Notes: generated by a model not told the origin, from the letters alone. DNA of 64,000 nt from Heloderma charlesbogerti (GCA_026122225.1 JANEZZ010001956.1:2482501-2546500), one strand, 5' to 3'; shown: positions 32,700-43,329, counted from the stretch's first letter. Numbers and translations are program-made.

Positions 32700-33355
32700 T
32701 TGAGCCTTCGCTTTCCATCTGCATTGCTAAAGGTGAGATCCAGGTTTACTAATCAGGTCTACATGTCTTTAGACACCCAACCCTGCCAGTCAGGTGTGCC
32801 GCCCCCACATCACACACAGAGGTTGAGTTTATAATAGGTTCAATCCAACAGGTGAGTTGGGAGCAGGGAAGGAATGGACAACATGGGTCTCTCAGGCAGT
32901 GTATGCCCAGGTATGGAGTCCCACTCTGAGACTGGAGATCTCTTTGTTGGTCTGTGGTGGGACCAATTCCTCCCTCCATATAATAATAGCAACTGAAGTA
33001 TTGAACCAGGGTCCACTCCAGATGTGAGGGGACCTCAGCAAGGTATCAATGGAGCCCTGGTTATAAATTTCCCACCGTACCGTAGGGTGTCCACCAGACC
33101 ATCATTCTGGAGGATTGTGGGACTTTTTAATGGCGGTGGCTTCCAGATGTAGCTGCCTGGCATGGGAGGTTGGTGGGCAGGGCTAGCATCAGTGTTGGGG
33201 CCTGCTAGTGTCCTTGGGCCTTAGGATGCAGGGTGCTTGTGCCAGTGCTAGCAGGAACCAAAGTCTTTCATGAGTAGTTGTATGGAGGGAAGCTTTGTGG
33301 GATGGAAACCTACAACAGCCACCATTTTGTCACATATTCTTTTTTCTTCTTGTCA
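32700..33355. other. Anonymous DNA
   Basis: No feature recognised. Confidence 0.4.
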
Positions 33356-33359
33356 CTCT

Positions 33360-34075
33360 TCCTCCAAGTTCCTCAATGCAGCACGCATAGCTCCTGTCCT
33401 GCTATGGCTGGATCAGGCTCAGGTTAAACAAAAGGGCAACCCAGAAGCAAGTCGGTCAACAGGCAATGGTCAAAAGCACAGTTTTATCAGGCAAGAGGGA
33501 GCAATCCAAAAGAGAGGCCTGAGGAGCAGCCAAGGTCAAAATACAGATAAACAGTCAGATACCATACACACAGTTCAAGAAACCGAGTCAATCAGCAGTC
33601 CAGGGTCAGTAGCACAGAGGCTCAATCACAAGTCAGCAAAACAGAATGCACAACAGTAGAAACTGGTAAAGAGACCATTTCAACACTGGGAAGGCAGACA
33701 CTGAAGGCTTTAACATTAAAGCCTGCTGAGCCCCACTCAGGACTCATCTGCGGTACATTAGAGCTGTCTGCTCAGAGCCCTACTCTTGAGAAGTCATTTT
33801 CTCCTGAGGAGTCTTTCTTCTCAAGTGGGAGCTCCTTCTCACGGGAGCCCAACTGGCCTGTTGCTTGAGGCTACGATGCTCCTGGGGGCCAGGGGTTGCT
33901 TGGCCTCTGCCTCAAAGTCCCCTCTGCCTGACAGGGACAGACCTGCAACCATCTCCCACAAGGACCCAGGCTCCTCCTGGTCTGGTGACAGTGACTGATC
34001 TGGGGTGCCCTCAGTTTCTGGGAGCTCTAGATCTTCCTCTGAGGAGATTCCTCCAGCACAGGCATGACTGCTGTC
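33360..34075 (-). repeat. Possible LTR-like or other interspersed repeat
   Basis: 'gtcaacaggcaatggtcaaa', 'ggtcaaaatacagataaaca' and 'cagtccagggtcagtagcac' have the texture of retroelement LTRs. A minus-strand frame 34096-33839 is acidic (SSEEDLELPETEG) but I recognise no family. No partner copy is in the window. Confidence 0.25.
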
Positions 34076-34082
34076 CCACTTG

Positions 34083-34230
34083 TATCCGCACAACACCCTG
34101 TGAGGTAGGTTGGGCTGATAAGAAGTGACTGGCCCACAAGGGCAACCAGTGGACTTTATGGTTGGTCACAGATTTCACACCAGGTCTCATGGTCCTGGTC
34201 TGACACTTCAACCACTACAGCCCAGTGACT
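34083..34230 (-). mobile_element. tRNA-derived SINE (MIR-like), minus strand
   Basis: Reverse complement gives 'gggctgtagtggttgaagtg' (box A region), a diverged box B within 'catgagacctggtgtgaaat', then 'agtccactggttgcccttgt' and 'caacctacctcacagggtgt'. Family copies: 36900-37140 and 48495-48640. Confidence 0.7.
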
Positions 34231-34234
34231 CTAT

Positions 34235-34685
34235 TATAAGAGTGGTAAAGTTCAAGTAAAGTTCCTTTGTTTCAGACAGGAGACTGGTGTGCCTGCATCA
34301 CTTATAATATTGGCAGTGGGAAATTACACTCCCTGCCCCCTCCACAAATTTTTTCCTGGGCTGGGGGCATGCAGTGGAATTGACACACCCTGGGACAGTA
34401 TCCAACTGTGTCATTCTGCTAGCTCAAATGACGTTGCGCTAGTGGAAATAGGTTCTGAACTAGGCACAAGAGGAGAATCCAACTGAAGTTACATTAGCAC
34501 AAGTGTGGTTGTGCAAGTGCTTGCAAGCATAAAACACAAACACTTGCATAACGGAAAGATTTGACGGAGCTCTGCTGCCGTTATTTGAGTTGGCGGAATG
34601 ACACCATTGGATTCTGCCCCTGGTATCGCTTCTGGCCATTCCATGTTCACTTCAGGTGTGTGGCTATCTATAACTTCTTCAGGAT
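34235..34685. other. Anonymous DNA
   Basis: No feature recognised. Confidence 0.4.
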
Positions 34686-34689
34686 TTCT

Positions 34690-35075
34690 AGCTACCCCAC
34701 ACAGTTAAGGTATTCTCAAAAAAGAGGACACCATTTTTGCATAACATCTGCACAGGCAAATTTACATGTATAGGTGGAAATTTAGAAACAATAGCTCTAA
34801 TTTAAATAGAAATGCAAGACATTTCACGGTAGTTGAAAAGGATGACAAGGTGACCTGTGTACCCTGCTGCTCCGTCTGCTGTCCAGGTGCTTCTGCAGCT
34901 GGGCAACTTCAAGGCCCCTGCCCTCCCAATTTCTTATGGCTCTGTATCTTTTTAACAGATTTGGACTAGGACCGGACAGTCAGGAAGAGGACATCTTCAA
35001 ATAGAGGACTGTCATCTACCAGCTCTCCAAAACAAAGGACTGTCCTCTGTAAAGTAGGACAACTGACCACCCTAG
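34690..35075 (-). mobile_element. Nonautonomous hAT element, GGTGGCC family
   Basis: 'aaaagaggacaccatttttg', 'acggtagttgaaaaggatga', 'caaaggactgtcctctgtaa' and end 'actgaccaccctag'. Compare 31930-32610. Confidence 0.6.
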
Positions 35076-35079
35076 TCAC

Positions 35080-36895
35080 AGTGCCCAGCACAGATCAAAT
35101 GTACGTGGACACAGTTTAGAATTAGAAAATGGGAGCACAGCAGCCATCTAAGCATGAAGAAAAACGGCACCAATGTTAGTTAAGCTGCAGCGGAGACATG
35201 CCCCATCCCTCGCTAAGAGTCTGTCTGCAGGATTTATCTTATGAATGATTTCCCATAGAGAAGTCTCCAAGGTCCTACGATGTGACATCACTTTCAGTGC
35301 TGTCTCTTGCCACAGCAGAACCACCCCGCCTTTTTGTGGCCGCCTGGGAAATACATCAGCCAAACACTGTTTCCCACTAAGCAGGAACTCCTGTGTTAAG
35401 AAGCTCCTCTTTAGCAATTTAGCCTTCTAGATGAGTTTAGCACAGTGGCCACAACAAGCCCAACTCAACCTTGGCAGAGTCTTGAATTTACCCAGCTGTG
35501 AAACTGTTTACTTTTTCTTCAGGTATGCTCCTTAGTAAAGCCATAAAGAACAAAAATGTTATGCTGGACTCCTTTCCCCATCCCCGCCCCCCAAGTCTAA
35601 GGGTTTCAGTTCCCTAAGGTCTCTGATTAACACAAGTGGTTTACTCTGATTAAGATAAATGGGTATCTCCACTGTAATCACATGTGCCAGATTACTGTGG
35701 CTAGAGTGCTGCATACTGTCAGTCTGGGTCTACACATGTACCAGATTGAGACAGTAGAATTATGAGATAGAGACTGTATCCACATGGAGAGTGCCTAGCG
35801 CTAACAATCTGAAGTCACTGTGCAGCTATTCTGTTTTTTCTTCCTTAAACAATTTTCCATGGTAAGAAAAAACACAGAAGCAGCAGTGGGAAAACATGGG
35901 AGAGTTGTGAGTACAAGACGCTGTCGTCTGGACCCCACTCATCCCTGCGTAACATTCCAGGGTGACGGCATGATAAAAGCCTTGTCTGGAAGCACCTGGA
36001 CTGTATGACCAAGCTGAACGTCTTGAACGTCAAGAATTGAGATCCAAGCGCTACACAAAAAGTGTTTCCTTTCCTGCTTTTCTGTTACATAACCTCTAGG
36101 TGGCACTATAGTATAGCAAAACAGTGCAATAACACAAGCTGGAAAAAAGCATTTTCTTTCACTTTCACAAATAATACTGCATTTTCCTGGCTGTAAAAAA
36201 ACTCGCTGAAAGCGCTGCTTAAAAACAGAAGCGAAACTGGAGGGTCACGATGTTGTCTAAAGAACTCATAAACAACTGTGAGCAGGGAATGACGAGCACA
36301 CAATAAATGCCTCATGTAGAAAAGCTCTGAATGCTCCCCCATTTAAACACACACACACACAACAGCAACCTACTGTCAGGTTGCTCTGCAAGTTAAAAAA
36401 CCAAAACACTGCAGGTTAAAAAATGGAGCACATTTTAGCTACACCCATTAGACAATACTGGGAGAGATGGAAAAATACTCTGTCGGCAAAATTAATTGGA
36501 TGTGATGTTTGTCATGTAGTTTGCCCTTGCACAGTTGTGTTTTAAGAAATAAATAGCTAATGTGTGTGTGGGGATACCATAATGTGGGGTCAGGGTGGCT
36601 TTAACCCTTCACCACCATCACCACCCACATGGGTTGGGCAATTCCAGTTGGGCCCATGACAGGGCCATGACATCCTTTCCCAGCAACACTGTCCTCATGT
36701 GGTTGACCCCACCCCTCCAGTCCATGCTTTTTTAAAAGATCTTTTTAAAAAACATCTTTTTTAAAAGATCAACTACACAATGGCAAACTACTCGACCAAA
36801 ATCAAGCCTAGCTGGGCCCTGAGGCAACTTCCCTGTGTTCCCTGGTGAAGCTTTTGAGGATGTATAGCTAAGCATGATCACCTGGTAACATCTTA
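35080..36895. other. Anonymous DNA
   Basis: No gene or clear repeat. A small self-complementary cluster of 'ttttttaaaagatc' repeats is at 36727-36770, and a CA tract near 36348. Confidence 0.4.
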
Positions 36896-36899
36896 AGAT

Positions 36900-37140
36900 T
36901 TTATTTATGTATTATATTTATATCCCACCATTTTTCCTGCAAGAAGCCCAAGGCAGCTTACATAATCCTTCTCCTCCTCCTCTCCATGTTATCCTCACAA
37001 CAACCCTGTGAGGTAGGTTAGGCTGTGAGTCAGTAACTGGCCTAAAGTCACCCAGTGAACTTTACGGCCAAATGGGGACTTGAACCCAGGTCTCCTGAGT
37101 CCCAGTCCAATACTCTAACTACTACGCCACACTGGCTGTC
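36900..37140 (-). mobile_element. tRNA-derived SINE (MIR-like), nearly complete
   Basis: On the minus strand: 'agccagtgtggcgtagtagt' head (box A), box B GGGTTCAAGTCCCC, 'cactgggtgactttaggcca', 'taacctacctcacagggttg' and a 3' part 'atgtaagctgccttgggctt' that resembles an L2/CR1 tail. The best copy of this family here. Confidence 0.8.
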
Positions 37141-37144
37141 ATCA

Positions 37145-38215
37145 AGCTGTGCTTAGTGGCACAGGAGCATGGGCCAACAAAAACACTGGCAACCCTAGTT
37201 AGGTTCCCCAGGGTTGGAAGAACCTTTCCTTAAAAATATTTTCCCCTTCTGTGACAGTAAAGTAATTAACATTGCTATCTACCCCTGCCCTGCCTGACCC
37301 AACTAGAAATAAACTCTAAAAATATAACGATGGAAAGAAAACCAAGTAGGTAGGGCAGAATTTACTAATGACTTGCTTTACTTTAATACAGGTTGAAACA
37401 GTGTATCTTTTACAAAATGAGAGGAAAATTAACATTTTGGATAATTATATAAGTTGGAAAAGAATGCCTTTTATTAAATACATTGATTAAAGGGAATAAA
37501 AATGCAGTTTCCTAATCTAGACTTATTAGGGAACAGATGGATAAAGCTCAGTGCACCATGAGCAAATTATTGCCAAATGTTCTGAAATAAGCTCACATCT
37601 TACCATTCCAGAGCTTTCAATCTGAAAGTCATATTGGTCGATTACCTGTGATCACCAATTTGTACTTTGATTAGGAAACCACCTAAAATGAAGTGCCCTC
37701 TTATGATCAGTAATTGATTCCCCGGACAGTAATTGATTCTAAACCTTAAGATGTCTTCCGTATGGTTCAAGCACGAAGACTCGCTCACAGATACTTTTCC
37801 AAAATTATATCTCATTACATCAGACTTGTCTCTTCATGGAACTCTGCTTAACTGTGCATGTTCTGATTCTTTTCTTTGTCATCTGACTTTCTGACTGGTT
37901 ACTGATCTCCTTTGATATACTGTACATGACATCCTAACAAAACCAAGGCTTTAATCAAAATGATGAGGATTTCAAGTGTGTGCCACTGTCAAAAGGCAGG
38001 GGAAGGCTAACGCTCAGCAGATGTGTGTTCTTGCAGGTCAGATGGAATGAATGGATTTAAGACACTCAAGCGAGGCTGTTAACCCTTCTTTTAAAAGTCA
38101 GTCTGGACGTTTGCATAACGCAGTTGCGTTACAAAGTGTGTGCTTGCGCATATAAATGTCCTTCGGAGACAGTGTAATTACAGCTGTCAGGGATGATGAT
38201 GATGCAACAAAGATG
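37145..38215. promoter_or_regulatory. AT-rich unique stretch; candidate conserved block 37540-37760
   Basis: About 1 kb without repeats. Positions 37540-37760 contain paired 'cagtaattgatt' motifs (37709 and 37727), 'tttgattaggaaaccacc' and 'cattccagagctttcaatct', the texture of a developmental enhancer. This is inference only. Confidence 0.25.
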
Positions 38216-38300
38216 GTGAAGGTCTTAGAGATCAAGTCCTATGTAGAAAGCTTGTAGGAGTTGGGTATGTTTAGTCTGGAGAAGAGGCGATTAAGAGGCA

Positions 38301-38362
38301 ATGCTATGGTCCATGGGGTCACGAAGAGTCGGACACGACTAAACGACTGAACAACAACAACA
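38301..38362 (+). mobile_element. BovB LINE, extreme 3' fragment
   Basis: 'atgctatggtccatggggtc', 'agagtcggacacgact' and an ACAACAACAA tail: nearly identical to the last 60 bp of the copy ending at 25920. Severe 5' truncation. Confidence 0.9.
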
Positions 38363-38406
38363 AATTGTATATAATATTCAAATATTTGAAGGAGTGTCAT
38401 GTAGAT

Positions 38407-38542
38407 CAGGGGTGGGCAGAAGGTAGATCTCCAGAGGTTTCAAACCTCAACTCGCAGAAGCCTCTACCAGCCTGCCCAATGGTCAGGAATCCTGAGAACT
38501 GAAGTCCAAAACATCTGAAGATCTCCTTTCTGCCCACCCCTG
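38407..38542. mobile_element. hAT-type MITE with perfect 8-bp TSD
   Basis: Ends CAGGGGTGGGCAGAAGG and TTTCTGCCCACCCCTG. TSD ATGTAGAT at 38399-38406 and 38543-38550. 136 bp, noncoding. Confidence 0.92.
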
Positions 38543-38879
38543 ATGTAGATGATGAAGCACATTTGTTTTCTGTTGCTCCAGAGGGCAGAGCCCAAACTAG
38601 CAGGTTCAAATTACAAGGGAGAGGAGTCTTACTAAACGTTAGGATGGAAGGACAGGATGAGGTGGAACAGACTGGCTTGGGAAGTGGTGGACTCTCCATT
38701 ATTGAGGTGGATGATGGATGGCCAGCTGTCAGGGATGCTATAACAGCAGATTTCCTCCATTGGCAGGGAGTTGGACTAGACAACCTTTGAAGTCCCTCCA
38801 ACCCAATGAGTCTATGGTTTTCTTTCAGCCAAGCTCTTGTGTCTTTTACAGGAAAAGGCCTGGGAACACTTCGTGCTGC

Positions 38880-38948
38880 AGTATTGTTGAAGCTGAGCAG
38901 GTTTCTACTTGATCGGGGCTTGGATGGGGGAATGTTGGGAGCTGCTCT
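38880..38948 (+). mobile_element. Degraded 5S-derived SINE fragment (tentative)
   Basis: 'gaagctgagcaggtttctac' and 'cttggatgggggaatgttgg' resemble 5S rRNA internal promoter segments, as in 19545-19735 but more diverged. Confidence 0.4.
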
Positions 38949-38952
38949 GAAT

Positions 38953-39370
38953 TTAAGAACATCAGAGGCGCTGCGCTGAATCAGACCCTATCTAGTCCTG
39001 CATTCTGCTCCCACCTGGGCCAACCAGATGCCTATGGTAAGCCCACAAGCAGGACATGATTGCAACTACACTTTCCTGTTCATGTTCCCCAGTCCCTGGT
39101 GTTGAGAGGAATACTGCCTCTAATCCTGGAGATAATATATAGCCATGATGACTAATAGCCACTGATACCCATATCTTCCATGAGTTTTTCTAATCATTTT
39201 TTAAAACCATCCAAGCTGGCAACCCTCACTAAGTATTGCAGTAGGAAATTGCATAGTTTGACTATGTGATGTACAACGTATTTCCTTTTATCTGTCCTGA
39301 ATCTCCCACCTTCAGCTTCATTGGATAACCCAGAAATGGAAAAACGTTCTCCCTCTCCACTTTCTCTGTC
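38953..39370 (-). mobile_element. L3/CR1-like LINE 3' end, minus strand
   Basis: Reverse complement of the 3' region at 12440-12785: 'gaatcagaccctatctagtc', 'ggccaaccagatgcctatgg', 'agccatgatgactaatagcc', 'aatctcccaccttcagcttc'. 3' UTR mainly. Confidence 0.7.
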
Positions 39371-39399
39371 TAATCAGTGCAGGCTCCAGGTTTCTGAGG

Positions 39400-39735
39400 G
39401 CCCTTGAGCAAGAGACCCTCAATGGATCCCCTCCCTCAGTGAATCTGTCTTCTCACCATCATTGTCACCAGCTGCTATTGCTCCTCATCCTCTTCCTCAT
39501 CCTCACTGTCACTTGCTTGCTCGACAGGCAGGGAGCCAGTGAGCAAGCAGGCAATGGCATCTCCTGCTCCTCCTTCTCACCACTACCCTTGTCTGGGACA
39601 AAATGAGAGGCAGGTAAACAAGCAGGATGCAACAGTGGAGAGGAGGAGCAAGTCCGGTAGGCTCCTGTCAGTGGGCCCCTGCTGGAGTGTGGGGCCTCAG
39701 CAGGTGCCTGACCATACCTACCCTTGATGCCTGCC
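39400..39735 (+). repeat. Unclassified repeat family U1, copy 4
   Basis: 'cagctgctattgctcctcat', 'cacttgcttgctcgacaggc', 'agtgggcccctgctggagtg' and 'ccatacctacccttgatgcc' align with the copy at 8935-9268. Confidence 0.55.
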
Positions 39736-39774
39736 CTGGTCTCAGGCAGGACCCCTTCCCAGCCACGCTACCTG

Positions 39775-39852
39775 ATATTGATTAACTGGAAATTCCTGGG
39801 ATTGAATTTGGGACCTTCTGCATGCAAAGCATGTGCTCTAACACCAATGGTG
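39775..39852 (-). mobile_element. tRNA-SINE head fragment, minus strand
   Basis: 'ttcctgggattgaatttggg' (reversed box B), 'ccttctgcatgcaaagcatg' and 'tgctctaacaccaatggtg' match the SINE head family. Confidence 0.6.
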
Positions 39853-40002
39853 TATCTAGAGCAGGACCTTGGGGCAGAAGTCCAAGGTTCCGCAGTTCAG
39901 GGCTTCCTAAATGACCACACAGAGGGCAGAGAGTAATGGGGCAGCAGCAAACAGACCCAGTACTTGCAGCTGAGTCCACCATGGCTGATGCTGCATTCAT
40001 CC

Positions 40003-40255
40003 TAGGGATGGCGGAGAATTCCACCACGGACCCCAATGAGGCCGGATTCTAAAGAATCTGGCCCCCAGAGTCCATGGCAGAACAGAGCACTTATCTCCGC
40101 CTCCCTCCGGAATCCTCTTCGGCCAGATTCTCCTTGCGGCAATCCCGTGGAGCTGCCGGCCAGCTCCGGAGCGCCAGCGATACGGCTGCCATTGCTGTAT
40201 CTCTGGCTGAGGGGGATTGACTGCGGACGCAAATGGTGTCCAGTATGCCATTTGT
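40003..40255 (-). mobile_element. PAL element, truncated copy
   Basis: Starts TAGGGATGGCGGAGAATTCC, the end opposite to the TAGGGATGTAC end, so the copy is inverted relative to 40316-41128. It has the terminal domain ('ccacggaccccaatgaggcc', 'cagagtccatggcag'), the GC-rich flank and one B hairpin half near 40216-40256, then stops. No second end or TSD follows. Confidence 0.75.
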
Positions 40256-40315
40256 GGCTGTAAAGGTCTTAGTTTAAGCTAAATGCAGCCATTTCAGTTG
40301 TTAATGATTTAATTT

Positions 40316-41128
40316 TAGGGATGTACAAAATTGGCCTTACCTGGCTCCGCCAGGTTCTGCTTGGGGGGAGGAGGCGCTCTGTCTGTCCCCCCGGAATCCT
40401 CCCCCCCGGAATCCTGGCCGGCTGGCTCCGCTCCGCAGGGATTCCGCGGAGCTGCCGGCTGGCTCCGCCAGCAGCCGGACATCCGGCCGCTGGCTAGCAG
40501 GGATGCAAATGGCGGCGGCTGTAGCCACCGCCGTTTGCGTCCCTGTAGTCAGCCGTGATAGGTTACGTAAATCTTTACATAGCCTATCACGTCTGACTTA
40601 AAAAAAAAACACATGCGCGTACGCAAATACGTAGCAGACGCGTACGTAGCAGACGCTATTTGCGTTCCCCCCTATTTTCGCCATCTTGGCCTATGTAAAT
40701 ATTTATGTAGACTAAAACGGACCAAAATAAGGAACGCAAATGGCGGTGGCCATAGCCGCCGCCATTTGCGTACGCGCGTTGTTGTTTTTTTAACGTCAAA
40801 CGTGATACGCTACGTAACGATTTACGTAGCCTATCACGTCGTTTTTTGTTTTTTTTAACCTAGCCATGATAGGCTACGTAAATCTTTACGTAGCCTATCA
40901 CGTCTTTTTTTTTTTTAATACTGGAAATGGCGGTGGTAGCAGCCGGTCGGAAGACCGGCCGCCAGAGCCGCCACCGCACGGAAGATCCACCCCAGGTAAG
41001 TCTCGTCCCGGGAGGGATCTGCGGAGGGGCAGGGGGGTGGGAGGCTGTTCTGCCACGGAGTTCGGGGGGGCAAATGCACTGGCATTCAGCCTCACCAAGA
41101 TCCGTGGCGGAATTCTCTGCCATCCCTA
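40316..41128 (+). mobile_element. PAL element copy 2, longest plus-oriented copy
   Basis: 813 bp, ends TAGGGATGTACAAAA and CTGCCATCCCTA, with perfect TSD TTTAATTT (40308-40315, 41129-41136). Array: B 40499-40544, A 40551-40594, B 40621-40665, A 40686-40722, B 40734-40771, A 40799-40840, A 40866-40903. The last A has perfect 16-bp arms (40867-40882 and 40885-40900) with a 2-nt loop. Donor-like CAGGTAAGT is at 40993-41001 (plus) and CAGGTAAGG at 40335-40343 (minus). Flanks are GC- and CpG-rich. Noncoding hAT-like MITE. Confidence 0.92.
40499..40903. repeat. Hairpin array of PAL copy 2
   Basis: Seven inverted repeats of the two classes in the order B-A-B-A-B-A-A. B at 40734-40771 has perfect arms ACGCAAATGGCGG / CCGCCATTTGCGT. 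B at 40621-40665 instead has ACGCAAATA at one arm and TATTTGCGT in place of CATTTGCGT at the other, i.e. both arms changed together. A/T homopolymer runs separate the last units. Confidence 0.92.
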
Positions 41129-41424
41129 TTTAATTTAGGATTATATTTTTACCAATAAGGAGGCATTATTTAATGTAGACCGCTTTGGGATTTTAATAGA
41201 TTGCACCCTCGATGATCATAAGCTCCTGAACTCAAATTCGGAGGCTTACGAGCATCCTATGCAGGGCAAGGGGGTGTGTGGAGGTAATCTTCACCTCCCC
41301 CTCCTCCCATCCTGCATTTTTTGCTAGATGGGCTTTTTTGCCTGTCTAGAAAAGGCATTTTGGAGGGGGAGCGAAGGAGGCTGGCAGAGGCTCAGATATC
41401 TCGTCTCTTGGCCTCTCCAGTCTC

Positions 41425-42055
41425 CTCCCGTCCTTGCTTTGACTTAGATTCCTGCATTGTGCAGGGGGTTAGACTCAGTGGTATTATATTTTATTTTTAT
41501 TTATTTTATTTATTAAATTTATTAATCGCCCATCTGACTGGTCACCCAGTCACTCTGGGCGATGTACAACCCACCATAAAACAATTTAAAACAATAAAAT
41601 TTTACCATAATTTTTTTTTTTTAAATACCCTAACCCACCCCAAATGCCAGCCTGAACAACCACGTTTTTAATGCACGACGGAAGCTCATTAAAGAGGGGG
41701 CATGACGGAGTTCCCTAGGGAGGGAGTTCCACAGAGTGGGGGCCACCACAGAGAAGGCCCTCTCCCTCGTCCCCACCAGTCTAGCTGTCCTGGCTGATGG
41801 GACAGAGAGAAGGCCATCCGAGGCTGATCTTCTTAAGCGGCCTGTCTGGTGTTGCTGGAGGCGCTCCTTAAGATAGGCTGGGCCGGAACCATATAGGGTT
41901 TTAAAGGTCAAAACCAACACCTTGAATTTGGCCCGGAAAACAACTGGTAACCAGTGCAACTCCTTCAGCACTGGAGTGATGTGATCTCGCCGGCGGCTGC
42001 CTTTAATCATAGGCCCCTTCCAACCCCACTATTCTATGATTCCATGATTGCCCAC
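41425..42055 (+). mobile_element. SINE/LINE tail ('ggggttagactcagtggt') split by an L2 copy
   Basis: 'gattcctgcattgtgcaggg' and 'ggttagactcagtggt' (to about 41482) resume after the L2 copy at 42012 with 'aggccccttccaaccccact' 'attctatgattccatgatt'. This is the same tail as on the 5S-derived SINE at 19670-19735. Confidence 0.6.
41483..42012 (-). pseudogene. L2-like LINE, ORF 3' end and tail
   Basis: Minus-strand frame 42010-41630 begins in the motif SRRRDHITPVLKELHWLPV, continues FKTLYGSGPAYLKERLQQH, and ends LWNSLPRELRHAPS...RALKTWLFRLAFGVG. 3' UTR and TTTATT tail at 41483-41629. Close relative of 7915-8362 but longer and with the last part of the ORF open, so a relatively young insertion. 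Lacks the RT catalytic domain. Confidence 0.85.
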
Positions 42056-42059
42056 CGGA

Positions 42060-42860
42060 ACACCCCCTTCTCCCTGTCTCCGAGGTTGAGTTCTTGACCT
42101 CGGAGGCCAGCTGGCGTGGTTCTTTCCTTGCTGTCTGTGAGGGGGAGGGGGAAAGTGGTCAGATCTCTGATTTTCCTCTCTGAGGTCAGAGCGCTGTCTC
42201 CAACCTCAGAGCTCAGAATCCAAATCATCCTATGGCCCCTCGGATGCTTTCTAGGGGTCATATGATTGCTCCCTAAGCGGTATAGATGTATTGTAAATAA
42301 ATAAATAGGTTTGGAATTTCTGTTGCTGCCACTGAAATGTCATAGGCTACGTTTGTGGCGGAGCTATATATTTACATACTTTTTCAGCTTCTGCTCATTT
42401 TTTAACCCTATTTTGAAACCACCCCTCATCCTTCCATGGAAGCATTTCGTTCATGGAAATAAATTCAGCTACAAAGTCCAGCTGTGCATTTCCTTATAAC
42501 CTGCACTGTTTAACTAGGAGCTACCACCAGTCTGTATTCCTGCAACCCTTGAATTATATCACTTTGTCCTCATTATGTTACAGTCTTTTAGTCCTGAAAT
42601 TCAATGTAAAAAACACAGTCCTCTTGACTAATAAGCACTCTTTTAAAGGAGACTGGGACTTTTTTTTTCTTGAGATAAGCAAACACATAGATGGTCTCCT
42701 TTAGTTTTAATGTGGAAGCTTCCCCCACTCCTCGTGATTGAGTCACAACGTCTGTGACTAAAATGAGATCTAAAAGGAGCTTGACAGTCCCTTTTCGAGA
42801 GAAACGTTTCAGGAATTTTGAGGCCAGCCACATGGATGCTGAAACAACAAGCAAAATGTC
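42060..42860. other. Anonymous DNA
   Basis: No gene or repeat recognised. An 'aacctcagagctcagaatcc' / 'gaggtcagagcgctg' pair near 42180-42220 is weakly self-complementary. Confidence 0.4.
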
Positions 42861-42868
42861 ACTCAGAG

Positions 42869-43329
42869 TAGGGATGGCAGAGAATTCTGCCACGGATCAC
42901 GGTGAGGCCGAATGCCAGTGCATTTGGCCCTCCGAGATCTGTGGCGGAATGGCCTGCCACCCCCCCACCCCCACCCCCCGCGGATCCCCCCGGGACAAGA
43001 CTTACCTGGGGCAGATCTTCCGGGCGGCGGCGGCTCCGGCGGCGGCTGGTCTTCCGACCGGCTGCCACCGCCGCCATTTGTGTATGTGGGTTTGTTTCCC
43101 CCCCCAGAGCCCTCCGCGGCCGGAAATCCAGCTGCAGATGGCTCTGGCCTGGCTGGGCCTGGCTGGATGCTCCGCGGAGCTGCCGCGGAGCACAGCCGGC
43201 CTCAGAGGATTCCAGGGGGGAGGAACGGATCGCCTCCCCCCCGGCGAGGATTCCAGGGCGAGGGACGGAACGCCTCCCCCCCACCATCAACAAAATCCAT
43301 GAAAGGTAAGTGACTTTCGTACATCCCTA
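42869..43329 (-). mobile_element. PAL element copy 3, lacks the hairpin array
   Basis: 461 bp, inverted orientation: TAGGGATGGCAGAG... to ...TCGTACATCCCTA. TSD ACTCAGAG / ACTCGGAG (7/8). Both GC-rich flanks are present, but the A hairpins are absent and only a half B unit ('ccgccgccatttgtgta') remains near 43070, so it is an internally deleted or array-less version. Outward donor-like motifs: CAGGTAAGT on the minus strand (43000-43008) and AAGGTAAGT on the plus strand (43303-43311). The overlapping 130-180-residue Pro/Arg-rich frames are CpG-rich chance frames. Confidence 0.88.

Larger units (their letters stand above)
38220..38815 (+). mobile_element. L3/CR1-like LINE 3' end, split twice
   Basis: 'ttagtctggagaagaggcga' is the CR1-group C-terminus at DNA level. 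3' parts include 'ggaaggacaggatgaggtgg' and 'gcagggagttggactagaca', with tail 'ccaacccaatgagtctatgg'. Interrupted by a BovB tail (38301-38362) and a hAT MITE (38407-38542). Confidence 0.7.

Noticed and set aside
33270..33659. 129-residue plus-strand frame
   Set aside because: No motif, low-complexity Ser/Gln-rich second half, and lies in probable interspersed repeat sequence.
33360..34075. Second LTR retrotransposon LTR
   Set aside because: Texture is suggestive, but no TG..CA bounds, TSD or partner copy could be established, so it is listed only at low confidence.
42754..43313. Several 130-180-residue Pro/Arg/Gly-rich frames on both strands
   Set aside because: They are overlapping frames of the CpG-rich PAL copy 3, present on both strands at once, with no shared protein between PAL copies.
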